This document shows, in pieces, positions 10,825 to 22,177 of a stretch of 64,000 nt of DNA (the first letter of the stretch is position 1; every line of letters begins with the position of its first letter). Made by a program: the position numbers and the translations under genes. Origin of the DNA: Tricholoma matsutake. Taxonomy: Eukaryota; Basidiomycota; Agaricomycetes; Agaricales; Tricholomataceae. The stretch lies in assembly GCA_026075535.2 (NCBI GenBank), contig AP026548.1, forward strand, positions 186,001-250,000. Direction: 5' to 3'. The notes beneath the pieces were generated by a model. The model saw nothing but the letters and a program-made list of their open reading frames with translations. It did no database searches and was not told where the DNA came from.

Positions 10825-13044
10825 ATGTCACAGTCCCAAAAACATCTTCGGGCAGATACAAAGTCGGATTCCACTCCTCAGCGTAAGGCACATATCAACG
10901 AAGTTGCTAAATTTACCCTGTTCAACAAAGGGGATGTGTCAGATGTCGATCCGTCGTTATTCGATGGACAATTATCTGATCTCACAGACATTTCAGATGG
11001 AGGATCTGAATTCCCTCCTTCAACCAATCCAGGATCAGAATCCAAAACGGGATCTGGCAAGAGAATTTCAGCTCATATGAGCCCATCGGGCAAATGGATG
11101 GGGGTGAGGAAGCCTTGCAACGAATACAAGCTGCCAGGGGCTGGCAAGAATCTCAAGGGCCCAGATGTTGAGGGTTTGGATTCTCAGGCAGTGAAGCTGT
11201 CAATTGAGGAGAAGGAGATCACAAAGAAGTTCATGGACTACCTTGTCAGACACTGGCCAAGCCATTGATTGAATGCCAATCTAGCTGAAAGCCATCACCT
11301 AGTTTTGGCTGATCCAGTTGCATTCTGGAGTACACTTTTCGTGACCGACTTCAAAAACTTTATTGAATTTATGGAAAACACCCCAGAAGCAAACCATAGT
11401 GAACGGGTAGGTTGCTATATAATCTTAGAATGATCAGTACGATCAACACCATATGCTCTCAGCTGATCCTCACTGTGAACAGCATATGGAAACGCATAGG
11501 TTTGTGTTATTACATGCTCAGGTCTGCTTACATATCCCACGACAGGTTGAAACTGACATCAGTGCACATTCTCCATTTAACTCCGGGTTGTTATTGTCAT
11601 TATACAATTCTTGTGTCAGCCAATTGGAGAGAATGACGGACCTGAAGGAAGAGATTAGGGAATGCGTAGACCATTCACACAAACTTGAGAAGAATATCCT
11701 AGAGGCAAGGCGGTTGGGGTGTAGGTGTCTTAAAATGGCAGTATGGATACCTATCACTAGGTGTGTGCATCACCGTATAAGTCCCTTGTGCCATTTATTG
11801 ATGACGTGAATGACAGCGTCGACCCCAATCCTGTACTCCATCAGCACATGGTTGAGACGAACCAGTTACATGATGCCAGAATAAAAAGCGGCGCAATCAA
11901 AGAGGACGCAGTAATGGTTGGGGTTCCCCAGGGATGGCGATTGGTAACAGCGCCACCACAGTCGGACACCTCCACGTGTTCCCTCATCTTCTGGGAACCT
12001 GTCAAGGATGACGACCACACCCCCTCACTTGATAAAGTAGTACATGATCTGTGTCATGGTCTGGCATTAACTAAATGGCATGAAGGCGGGCATGTGCGTG
12101 CATGGGGCCGAGAAGCTGAGCCCGATTCTTGGCGATCCCAATGCGGATCATGTCCGCCTTCAATGCGCCGCTGCAGTGCATAACCTCAAGTCGGTTCTGT
12201 GGCTGTATTCCATTAAACAAGTGTGCTTATGCTTGGTTCTAGGACAAAGACCCCAGTCGAATGGAACATCAAGCAGGCTGGGCTCATGACAAAGGATGTA
12301 GGACAGCAGGCATCCTACAGAGTGCTGTACGAATCAGTTCCAACAGTGACACCTGTGAAAAGCGAAAAGCTGAGACAGATGACTATAAAGAGGATTGAAG
12401 AGCAGAATCAGCTGAGAATGGACGTCAAAAAGTACAACCCAGGTTCGTTTTTGTTGTTTGGTGGAGTGGACATTTGTTGACTACCGACAGCAATCCAAGC
12501 TATCAATTTCGACTTCATGCAAGGGTTCCTCCCGAACTTTGCTAAGGAGCAATACGTAAGCTTCAAATATTGGTTGGGGGATACCATATTTAATGCCCAG
12601 ACAGGCCAGAGCACAAGAAAAAACTTATCAATCACTTGGGCCGTCCCAACACTTCATCATTTGTGACCTACGCATATTGTGCTGGGTTGCACGTAGACAA
12701 CGACAAGTCAGTCATCCATGGCTGGGTGATCAAGTGTGGGATAAAGGTTGGCTTGAACGTATTCCCCTAATTTTGTGTAGTTCTGATTTCTGTAGGTGAC
12801 CCGCCAGGAGTTGAATTTTGCATGGGGAAACTATAAGTTGATATTAGAATTGAACCAGGGATCACACTGGTTTTGGAGGTCTGACACCGACGCACATGGC
12901 ACAATGACCAATAGGATTGTTATGAAGCATCCTGGGACATGGAAGACCCCCGAACGACTCGATAGTGAAGAGGATGCCCAATGGACCCAGGTCAATACAA
13001 TCCCAAAAGCTGTGGCAGATGCCATGCTCCAAAGCCAGGAGTGA
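10825..13044 (+). CDS. Probable 2OG-Fe(II) oxygenase-like protein, multi-exon, partly decayed
   Basis: Colinear plus-strand coding segments: 10825-11268 (Ser/Asp-rich N-terminus, MSQSQKHLRADTKSD...), 11630-11750 (helical, MTDLKEEIRECVDHSHKLEK), 11790-12220, 12240-12478, 12500-12760 and 12796-13044. The fifth segment contains AYCAGLHVDNDKSVIHGW, which has the HxD arrangement of the double-stranded beta-helix iron site. The last has GSHWFWRSDTDAHGT, with a plausible distal histidine. I infer an iron-dependent oxygenase-type fold, of the sort common beside basidiomycete transposons. The substrate is unknown. A TGA at 11266-11268 and several unclear exon joins suggest decay. The family match is by motif only. 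Confidence 0.45.
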
Positions 13045-13985
13045 TGGGTGGGTGGTCAGCAGGGTACAAAATATAGGACCTTTTGTTTTTTGATATTGAT
13101 GAGAGATGTACTTGGTAGATCTTTGAGAATGTAAAAGTGCCATCTTGACCCCAAAGTATCATGCAGATCCATGAGCACCTGTGGTGATAAATGCTGATCC
13201 TCTATGTTGCGCCATGTGCTGCCAACGAGAGTTTCCAAAACAAGTTCAGGCCGATGCATTGCATCGGTCCAACGGGGTTGCAGGACAGGAATTTTTCATA
13301 TGGCATCGTTTTTTTAGCGACTAGTTGACCCCCATATGTTTCATTCACATGTTAGTTTTTTTTTTTTTGTGGGGAAAAACAAGCAGTGTGTACTATATAG
13401 AGGTATATAGGTACACATAACAACACAGAATAAGGTCATATGCAGAGGTGCATGTTGCTCACTTGGACTGCGCTGGTATAGGGCCCCTGAACTCAGGACA
13501 CAGAATACCGCAGGACTCCTCAGCGTGGGTCTCGAGCTTAAGCAACCTATCACTCATTGCCTGGACAACAACTAGAACTTACTTCCTACAAAGTACCCAC
13601 AAACGATATCCTTTGGAGACAGCGCGCCATCAATGAGGTGAAATTTCTTCGCGGGACATAAAACTGACCTGTCCACCCAAACAGATGCTGAATGCCCGCG
13701 CATCTCTGCCTTGGGGCTTGTAATAAGACAACCCTCGACAGACCTGAAATGTAAAATGAAAGCATCAACCCTGAGTAGTAGCCAAAAATCTAACGTGACC
13801 TGACTAGCAAACAATCAGAGAATTATCTGAGCATGCAGGGGCTGCGTATCGAGTAAAGTCAAAGGTAAGGCAGTAGTAGGTATTGGAATGAACACAGCAC
13901 CAACGAAGATGGCTGCTGTTCTTGTCATTGTTCTTGTTGTAACCCAGTTTTCGTTTGGCACATCTAGACAGCATGGCCACATGCC
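13045..13985. other. Gene-poor stretch
   Basis: No frame with a recognisable motif. A T-run lies at 13357-13370. The 13572-13814 minus frame (80 codons) is unconvincing. Confidence 0.35.
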
Positions 13986-13989
13986 GAGG

Positions 13990-14345
13990 TGCCAAGTCAC
14001 ATGACTGGTAAACGTTTGGAGAGACTCAATAATGCATCTACAACTACAATCATTCTTGCAAGAACACGGAAGTTTTATTTTATGTTATGCAACCCAGACA
14101 AGGGCCTGTATATGGGCAGCAGCAATGAAAAGGGTGTGAATGAGGACAAGCCAGCATGGCTACAGCGTTGGTCACAGGCACGTGACTGGTAAACATTTGG
14201 AGAGACCCGCCAGTCTCAAAAATGCATCTACAACTACAATCATCCTGACAAGCACAGGGAAGTTTCAGGGCATATTATGCAACCTGGACCAGGCTGTATA
14301 CAGGCAGCAACTATGAAAAGGACACAAATCAGGGCAGAGTTATGG
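13990..14345. repeat. Tandem duplication (about 177 bp period) of the CACATGACTGG element
   Basis: Two diverged units begin at about 13998 and 14175. Each opens with the motif ACTGGTAAACRTTTGGAGAG and continues through AATGCATCTACAACTACAAT, a GGAAGTTT block, TTATGCAACC and CAGCAR...ATGAAAAGG. The units are colinear over their whole length, so this is a direct duplication of one short element. It places the shared motif at the 5' end of the unit. Confidence 0.7.
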
Positions 14346-14753
14346 TTAAATCAAAGCAGAAAATGATGAGCATGGTGAGGAAGAAGAGCGGTAGAACACA
14401 AATAAGATGCAGACCCTCAGTAGAAATGTGTGTGGCAATATTGAACACTTCAATATAGATCAACGATTGTCTTCACTCTATACTGCCAGACGGCTAATTC
14501 TAGCTCTAGACTTGTGACCAGCCCAGGGTAGTTGCTATAGCTGAGCCGAATTATATATTTAGTTAATTACAATCATATAGCATTTCCTTTCATGGCAACG
14601 GCAAATGCTTGGAATTTAAGTCATGGGAAGGCAGGGAAAGCAAACCAGAGCACCACGGCACAGCATAATCATGAATTGGAGGCCAATCGTGAATTTTTCA
14701 CTCATATCTGAATTTCGAGCTATTTTATTGCACTTAGTAGTCGATCATCGATC

Positions 14754-16345
14754 ATGTGTCAGGCTTCCCATGGTTCATTTCCTGCCCACCATGCTTGGCG
14801 AAGGCACCGAGTCACCAGAGGAGACAAAACTAAGGCAAAACCAGGAAAACATAGCCAGGTTCAGGTGCATTATTTTTTCATATTGATAATTAATCTGGAT
14901 TCCTGCCTTAGAGCCCGCAAACGTGAGCAGGAAAATGCCGATGCAATTGCAGCCAGCCTGCAACCTAAAATTACAACCTGTGGCCACCAGTTTGGTGCCA
15001 AAGACAAGACACCCCGCAAGTGCCACCAGGATTTGCAGCCCGCTCCCAAAATCGTACACGTATCCAGTTCTGAACTTCCTAATAATAAAATTTTGACCGA
15101 CTTTGTTATCCTGAACACTGACAATTTTTTCCAATCTCTCAACCAACTCCAGACATTTGGATACAAGACTGATTCTATTGGTCCCAGCATGCTGGCGGCA
15201 AGGCAGATTGTGGAAAAGCAATGCGATAATTACCAAAACTGTATGTGATGTGGCTTACCCCATGTGAAACATGTACTGAGAATAGCCAGATTTTCTCATC
15301 CACTCAAAGGCAGACCCCAGATCATTTTTCTCACACTGGCTGATCGTGGAGCTGAGATACCCGATATCAGAGGTGAGAGAAGGGTAAGTCATCACCTGGT
15401 TTGCAAAATGACTGCAAATCCTTAAATATTCAACGGTTCTGCATGATGGAACCATCAAAGGAGGAGGACTTCGACCCGATCAACGAACTACTTGAGACAA
15501 TTGGGATTTTGTACAAATGTGAGTTCGAGAACTTTCTCAATAATTTTCCAACACATTCATGATGTTGCATCTAGCCTTTGCACCATCGTTAAGCAGGCAC
15601 TGCTCATTGTATGTACCTGCACTCAAGGTCGCCATTAGTGAATGAGATGCTTGGACCTTCTGCAAAACACTTGCAGAAGTTAACACTGCCTTTGGAGGAC
15701 TTGTACTGTCCCCCACTCACACACTCGATCTGAGAGCAGTACAAGATCGGATCCTGCAGGATTCGTATGCTCAGCTTATACAACCAAATGCCTGTCTTCT
15801 CATGAATTACATCCCATTCTCCAATTGCATATATGGAGAGCTTATGCCACCATTTGTTGACTGAATAATTGAGCTAACTCAGCTGTCATCCAGCTCTCTC
15901 TTTTTGGACTTGGGCTCTGGTGTAGGAAGTGTTGTAGCACAGGTCAGTCTACGAACCGGTTGTACCAGTGTTGGGATTGAATTGGTGCCCCATGTGGCTG
16001 CGCTGGCTCAAGATCTGATGGCCCAGATCCTGTTTAGATGCCATATGTGGGGTGTGCAATGCAGCCAGATAAAAGTAGAGGAAGGGGACATGCTTGACAA
16101 CAAACACATAGCTGAACTGATTCTGTGCGTGGATGTCATTTTTGTCAACAACTTGGCATTCAAGCCAGACCATTCATTTTTCTTATATACTCTCCTGGCA
16201 ATGGATTCTCATGACTCTTGATCTAGTCAACAAAAAAATCAAAACTCTGCTTAAAACCATCAAGAATGGTGCAAAGATTATATCCCTCAAGCAATTGGCT
16301 CCTGCATCATCAAGGAAACTTAATCAAAGAACTGTCCAGTATTGA
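14754..16345 (+). pseudogene. DOT1-like: DOT1-like histone H3-K79 methyltransferase pseudogene
   Basis: The N-terminal part (14754-15242) is basic and unrecognised. An intron at 15243-15313 leads to SFFSHWLIVELRYPISE, and a further segment at 15432 reads EEDFDPINELLETIGILYK. After an intron (about 15511-15570) come YIPFSNCIYGELMPPFVD, FLDLGSGVGSVVAQVSLRTG (the SAM-binding DxGxGxG loop), VGIELVPHVAALAQD, DVIFVNNLAF and NGAKIISLK. These are the DOT1 catalytic core in order. TGA interrupts the core near 15639 and 15862, and no AG acceptor is visible before 15432. DOT1 normally methylates lysine 79 of histone H3 in the nucleus. Here the protein cannot be made intact. The two stops sit where arginine would be plausible. 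Confidence 0.75.
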
Positions 16346-16871
16346 TACCTTTCGTTGAGAACCATATTCACCAGCGTATTCCGGGCCTTCAGCCCTTGTG
16401 GATTCTTATATGAGGGTTACTTTGTTAACATGTCTAATATCAAGCCCAAACTCTCCAGTAACAAACACCTTTTCAGGATATTCAGGCTCTCAGGCTCTCA
16501 TTATAACAGTGCCTACATTAGACCTCCAGCATGGCTCTGAGCCTCTTGGCTTCCCTCTCATCACATTCTTTCTGGTACTCAGCTAGCCGTCTTTTTCTTC
16601 CTCTTTTGTCCTCTGTGTCCTACTCGCAATAGAGTCATTTGTCCTGTGTAATGAATTTCATATTAGTTTGTTTTGAGACAACCTTGGAAACCTTAGCCTC
16701 AGACCAAAGTAGACGAGAAGATGTTCTCATATCGGACCAACAAGGATTGGATTACTTTTATATTACCAAATACACACTAGCTGGGCTGTGCATTTGCAAC
16801 ATTTGCCTGCTGTAACTGATGATTTTGAGAAAAGGAGACACAAGAAAAGGAGACAAGGTCCGAAATTTCCT

Positions 16872-17120
16872 TCAAGAATGTGGCCCAGATGGGACAGCCC
16901 TTGAGCACATCTTGTAGCAGAGGATCTCCATCAAATTTGTATGCATTTTTATAACTCGTGGGCCGAGGAGCGCAAAGTCAATCTCTAGGGGCCAACCCTT
17001 CTTGGCCGCATCCTCAACTGACTTGCGGTGTTGGATCTCAGATGCAATCTCAATGCATATCTGGATGTCATGATAGAATGTTTCCCGTAAACCACCTACC
17101 ATGTTGAGTCTCCTTGCCAA
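16872..17120 (-). CDS. Hypothetical fragment
   Basis: An 82-codon frame with mixed helical composition (RETFYHDIQICIEIASEIQH; AKKGWPLEIDFALLGPRVIK). Not recognised. It may form one gene with the minus-strand segment at 17547-17840. Confidence 0.25.
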   Translation of the reverse strand: MARRLNMVGGLRETFYHDIQICIEIASEIQHRKSVEDAAKKGWPLEIDFALLGPRVIKMHTNLMEILCYKMCSRAVPSGPHS

Positions 17121-17546
17121 GAGGGACGTCAGTCATTTTCCAGGGTTGCAAGGGATGACGTCAGAGCAATGTTCTTCTGGGCAATGTGTAGGTAACCCAG
17201 ACAGGTCGTTGTTGTCGTTATTCTGGAACATCGGCAGAACATTTGCCTGTCAGAAGCACAATGTAAGTATATTCTCGCAAAAAACAATGTGAGATCATGT
17301 CACCCTCTTGTCCTCTGTTTTGCTGCTACTGGCAATCTGCCTGCGTACCCTATAGGATTAAGATGCTTCTGCATGTTTGGTCAAGTAGAGCATTCTCCAT
17401 GGGTAGGTTCTTGGGAACGCACTCACCTGCCCAGACAGATGGGGCCTGTGGACACATCCTCTTCGATCACCCGTGCAATTGCACGGGCCTTTCCCTTGCC
17501 TACATCGGTGTGTGATTGAGGGACAGGCTCCTACAGAACCAATAGA

Positions 17547-17840
17547 TCAGCACACAAACTCCAAATGATGATCATCATGAACACGTTCATGAATGTTGTA
17601 CATGTCACCAGGCTCAAGGAACTCGTGCACCCAGCAAGCGAGCTTCTCTCCAGCCAACACTGTAATAAGCCGTAGCACCAGGTTATGACTTGTTGAATGG
17701 TATGCAACAAGAATGTCATCTATATCTGACTGGGAGCGTTCTTCGTCATCATCTTGGGAATCTGACAAGTCTTGAGTTACATGCTCCAGAAAATGAGCAA
17801 GGGTTTGTCCAAATGTTCGTGAGCGAGAAGTAACCCTCTA
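17547..17840 (-). CDS. Hypothetical fragment, acidic then hydrophobic
   Basis: Reads RTFGQTLAHFLEHVTQDL, then an acidic DSQDDDEERSQSDIDD and NLVLRLITVLAGEKLACWVH, FLEPGDMYNIHE to a stop. It is probably an exon of a small multi-exon gene together with 16872-17120. No family is recognised. Confidence 0.3.
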
Positions 17841-18036
17841 ACACATGACGTCATGCACAAGTGCTATCTATAGATGGTGCATGAAAAAATTACTACAGCA
17901 TTGCACATATAGAATTAATTACATATATTACCAGGTAGCGTGCCTTCAGCGACAGAGCCCACTACTTTTTACTCTTCAGGTGGCATTACATATATAATGT
18001 CAGTTTTTTGGTCAGTTTGGCTTATTTTGTGGTGTA

Positions 18037-21000
18037 CTAATCAGAACCATCATCTGCATTAGAAGACTCATCCTCGCTGGTTTTGTCACCGTCCTCAATG
18101 GCCCACAATTGGTCAAGTTGCATGTAGCCACAAGGCCTCACATAACAGTTCCCTACTATATCTTTAGATAGGGGTCAGAGAGTCAACAAGATAATTGAAA
18201 ATAATGTGCATACATTTGCATTTAATCAACAGTTTGGGATATTTGTCATTGAATGGTTTCCATGAAAAAGTATGAGGTTGAACATCCGTGGCATGCCATG
18301 CATTCCAGAATGCAGATTCTTGATAGGTGTTGGGAATGAAATGTACCGAGAGGGTCTTCATGAGAGCAGAGCCGATCCTCTCGCCAGACAAACAAATTAT
18401 CCCATCTCTGTCTGCTATTGCGAACCAACCGCAATGGCACCCATCAGACAGGAAAGGCACTGCCAATATAACTCCTCGAGGCTGTACTTGAGTTTTAGCT
18501 TGGGGTTATATTGACTCGTGTCATAATTGAATAACAGCCAGATAAGCTGACAGACAGTACAGGCATCACAGCGCCCATTGATCTGTTCCAGGCGTTCTTT
18601 TCCAGGCATGCCCTCTGCTGTGTAAGTTGCCGGGTGTAGAACATCCACCATCTCCAAGACTGTCGCAACATAGTAGATGTCAACAATGCCATCCAGTGTG
18701 AAAACATTGGGCATGTGCACCATCGAAGAATCCTCATCTATGGATGGTACTGTTGGGATTGAGGATTTTGCGGTGAGAATGTAGAGAATAAACAAGAGAA
18801 TAAATACATACATTGCATACCGTCAGCCAGTGATTGCAACATCTGGAGCCAGAATCTCATCATTGACTGCAGGAGTAACATGGCTTCTTGGGTGTGGTCC
18901 GTATTTGTAAGGAGGGAATTGGCAACAAAGGTGATCATAAAGGATATACATGTTTCTCGGATTGTAGATGCAGCATAGCAGTGGCCCCCATGGCAGATGG
19001 ATGGTGTGATTGTGATTACAGTGTGAGGGGTGCCAGGGCGCATATTGCTAAGGAAAGTTACAAGGGAATCTATAATTTTGCGTCAAATCACGTACAGTTG
19101 AGACCCAGGCAACAGGAGCATCACCTCTAAACAGTATTGGTCCTTGTAGTCAGATAGATCCGGATTGTCTAGCCCGTTGCTGTCATGGAAATGTATGATA
19201 TTAAGAAAGTCGGCAAAGTCAGCAAAGTCAGACCCTTTGGGGTGTGCGACGATCCATAGCTTCATCCCAGTTTTGACCTGTATATAGGTAGAAAAACCGT
19301 TTGCATTGGTGTGCATCCGATGATGAGCACCAGCTGTTGCGGCAAGGCCCCAGCGAGTTGCAGGTGTAGGAAACTGGGGTTGTGAGTCGTTCAGGATCTC
19401 GTTCCAGGCCACCATATCACTCGACATTGCCAATGGAGGGTGTGGCAGTTCAGGAAGAGGGAAATCAAGTGCATTTAGGGATTTGCCACTGTGTGATGCA
19501 ACACTCTCAAGCAGATCGTCAATGGTGCCCTCCTTCATTCTGATCTTGAATCCATGTGTCTCATTTGGCGTGAGCGAGAGATCTAACCAATCACAGTATT
19601 AAAATTATCTGAGGTAAGTCATGTGTTGACATACCTTGAATTGTGAATATCCTGGATGGATAGGTGAGCGTCATCATGCCCTCACGATCAAAACCATAAG
19701 AGGGTTTGTCCAACCCCATAATCACCATCTGTTTCTTCTTCCAGATGGCTTGCATCTCCTCACCCTCCATCTCTCGGAATTTATTGTATGCTATGACTTG
19801 GAATATTGATTCGTCGGGCTTGGCAAGGTGCAGAGGTTTGCCATCAATGTAGCTTTCCTCAACATGTTTCATGATCTTTGTGAACCATTCTACCTCATCA
19901 GCATGCTCCACCAAACCCTCAGCAGTGGGGAGAATACCAAAAAGTACTGCAACTTACATGGAATTCTGGGGTGTATAGTTCATTCTCTCCAGTGGGACCC
20001 CAGAGGTTGAACGTTACTTTTCCTTTTACTCTCTTCTTGTTGGTTGTTACTTCCGACAAGGTCTTTTGAATAGTATCGGGCTACATTATAGCTGTGAGGA
20101 AAATTCAGAAATGTAATTTATGACACAAACAGCATCAATCGATAGATCAATCAGTTCAACAAGTTGGCTACCGATCAAGCGTGATTTGGCAGGAAGCATG
20201 TCCAAGAGGATAGGATTGTCTACCATATCCCCAAGACTAAATTTTGACTTTGAACTGCATGGTTGGGGTCCATCCCGGTTGGTCTGCTGGCTTCCCGTAA
20301 TTGATGCGCTTGAGTGGGCGTTTGCATTCTCCCATAGGGTAGTCGGCTCGTCCACTGGCATAGGGTCATCATGGTCCACAACCATTGCCACGTTGTCAGA
20401 AGTGACATTTGTCTCTGGTTGTTGTCCATCTTCTCTGTCACCTATATCCATGTGATAATCAGACAGGTGTGGTATGGAAGGATGGAACCGCAGAACTTGC
20501 CTTGGCTCTGGATATCCATTGCATTGGGTGCCATGTCAATTGAGGATGATCCTTGATGATTGTTGAAATCAACATCCATGTCATCAGTGATAGATGCATG
20601 GGATTCTTCCGTGGGCACTGTAGTAGTATGTAAGTGTTCAGACAAAGAGAGCAGGCACGGGGGGACTACCTTCATTGGTAAACCAAAGTAGGTCCTTTGG
20701 TGGAACCATGCCATTCAGCAAAGGACCCATCTCATTGAATGCAGTCTTCAAATGCTCAATGGGTTCAATATTGGATCGTGCTAGATCAAAGATAGCACGC
20801 CAAAGCACACGTTCGATGGCTGGTACAACTTCTGGGCGTTCATTTCCCATAGACTGCCAGATCTAGTGCAAGGATTAGGTGTAATTGGAATATAGTGTAA
20901 TGCAGCTCACTGCAACTAGTGCCGGCCTATCGTGTTCGATCTTTTGGAGGGACACATCCAAAAGCAATATGATAGGAGATAATGACAAGGCTACGTGCAA

Positions 21001-21881
21001 AGGAAACCGAAGCACTTGCATATTTGGCCCAAGTTTCTTCAACTCTTCCACGGATCTGTCAAATGGTGAGGATATTATCATAGGGGAATGGACTACTAAT
21101 CAACTCACACTTTAACCTCGCTACTCATTGCATCCAGTGTTGGTGGCATGTCTAGATTACCCTAGGTATAGATAACATCAGAACAATAGAAGTCATTGTT
21201 TGAGTTCATACCACCCACCTCAATCAGGTATTGAAGATGAATCACAGCCATTGTGACATTTGTTGTGATACGGGACAGACTGAGAGTTTTCAAGCGACAA
21301 TGGATAGATCGCAGAAGAGTGGGTGTAGTATCCTCATCTGGTGGAGTTCCAGATCTGGGTTGGATTGAGGTAATCAATGATGCTGCATTGTCCACAACAG
21401 TAAGATAGTTTTTCATATTATCAAAATGCTAGCAAGAAATCAAAATGCGAATTGAGAATTTAAAGACATGTCCTACCTGAACATTCAGATGTTGGATGGG
21501 TTTCCTAGGCAGCGGCGTGAATGCTTGCATATTTTGGCATTTATTCAACCACGATGCGACATCGATAACCTAGTAAATGAGGAGCCGCACAATGGCGTGT
21601 GCTTTTTTTGCAGTGCTTCCACTCATAGTCTTTATATCTGATGCATCTGTCATATTCAGGAGCTTGTAGAGGAGCGGCTCATCTTTCTCCATGTTGCATT
21701 CCATCTGGATGATTTTGTTGCATAGTGGCTGATCACATAATTGTCAGATCAAATATAGATTGTAAAAGTGTTATAGTACTGAGATGTCCGAGAGAGACTT
21801 GAATACATCATCATCGGCAATAAAATCGACATCCAACCATGGCAAGCTCCAGAAAAGTTTGTGATCACAGCAGCTGAACAT
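18037..21881 (-). CDS. JmjC-family protein, copy A
   Basis: First of four related multi-exon genes. The start ATG at 21881-21879 gives MFSCCDHKLFWSLPWLDVD. The end is an acidic tail, DKTSEDESSNADDGSD, with stop at 18037-18039. Order: N-terminal helical region (21881-20640), a linker with PMPVDEPTT and a VELIDLS motif (20451-20086), a pre-JmjC block (19914-19591), then JmjC. JmjC spans exons 19538-19083 (WGLAATAGAHHRMHTNANGF, MKLWIVAHPKG) and about 19045-18840 (RPGTPHTVITITPSICHGGH), joined by an intron that preserves phase. A C-terminal block with VLHPATYTAEG follows (18813-18415). JmjC proteins are 2OG/iron oxygenases, usually histone demethylases. Here the HxD motif reads H-T-N, so the aspartate ligand is replaced, while the distal His is kept. 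Activity is doubtful. Divergent from copy B. Confidence 0.75.
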
Positions 21882-21912
21882 ACTAAATCAATATAAGGAT
21901 GATGGGATATAT

Positions 21913-22177
21913 TCAAACAGCCAGTTGTCTGGGAATCCAGTCACAACTGGACTATTAGGAGTAGTAAGATAGCCAGATAAGCTCAAACAGTCAGTTGTCT
22001 GGAAATCCAGTTACAACCGGGCTGTTAGGACTAGTAACAAGTGTCAGAGCAATGCTAGTATATAATCACATGACCTAGCCAGTTCAAGGTAGCTTTTGTC
22101 CCACAGTCACTAGAACCGACAGATTCTGTCGGTCATGGGAGAAAAGCTACCTTGGACCAGCTAGGTCATGTGATCAT
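21913..22177. promoter_or_regulatory. Divergent intergenic region with direct repeats and a 114-bp palindrome
   Basis: It lies between the starts of copies A (minus) and B (plus). At 21913-21966 and 21983-22036 are two direct repeats of about 54 bp (period 70). Each contains CCAGTTGT...ACAACTGG as its own inverted pair. At 22064-22177 is a near-perfect palindrome: the arm ATCACATGACCTAGC...AAGGTAGCTTTTGTCCCA pairs with its complement at 22136-22177, around a central ACCGACAGATTCTGTCGGT (22115-22133). Position suggests a shared promoter. A small hairpin transposon is an alternative. Confidence 0.55.
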
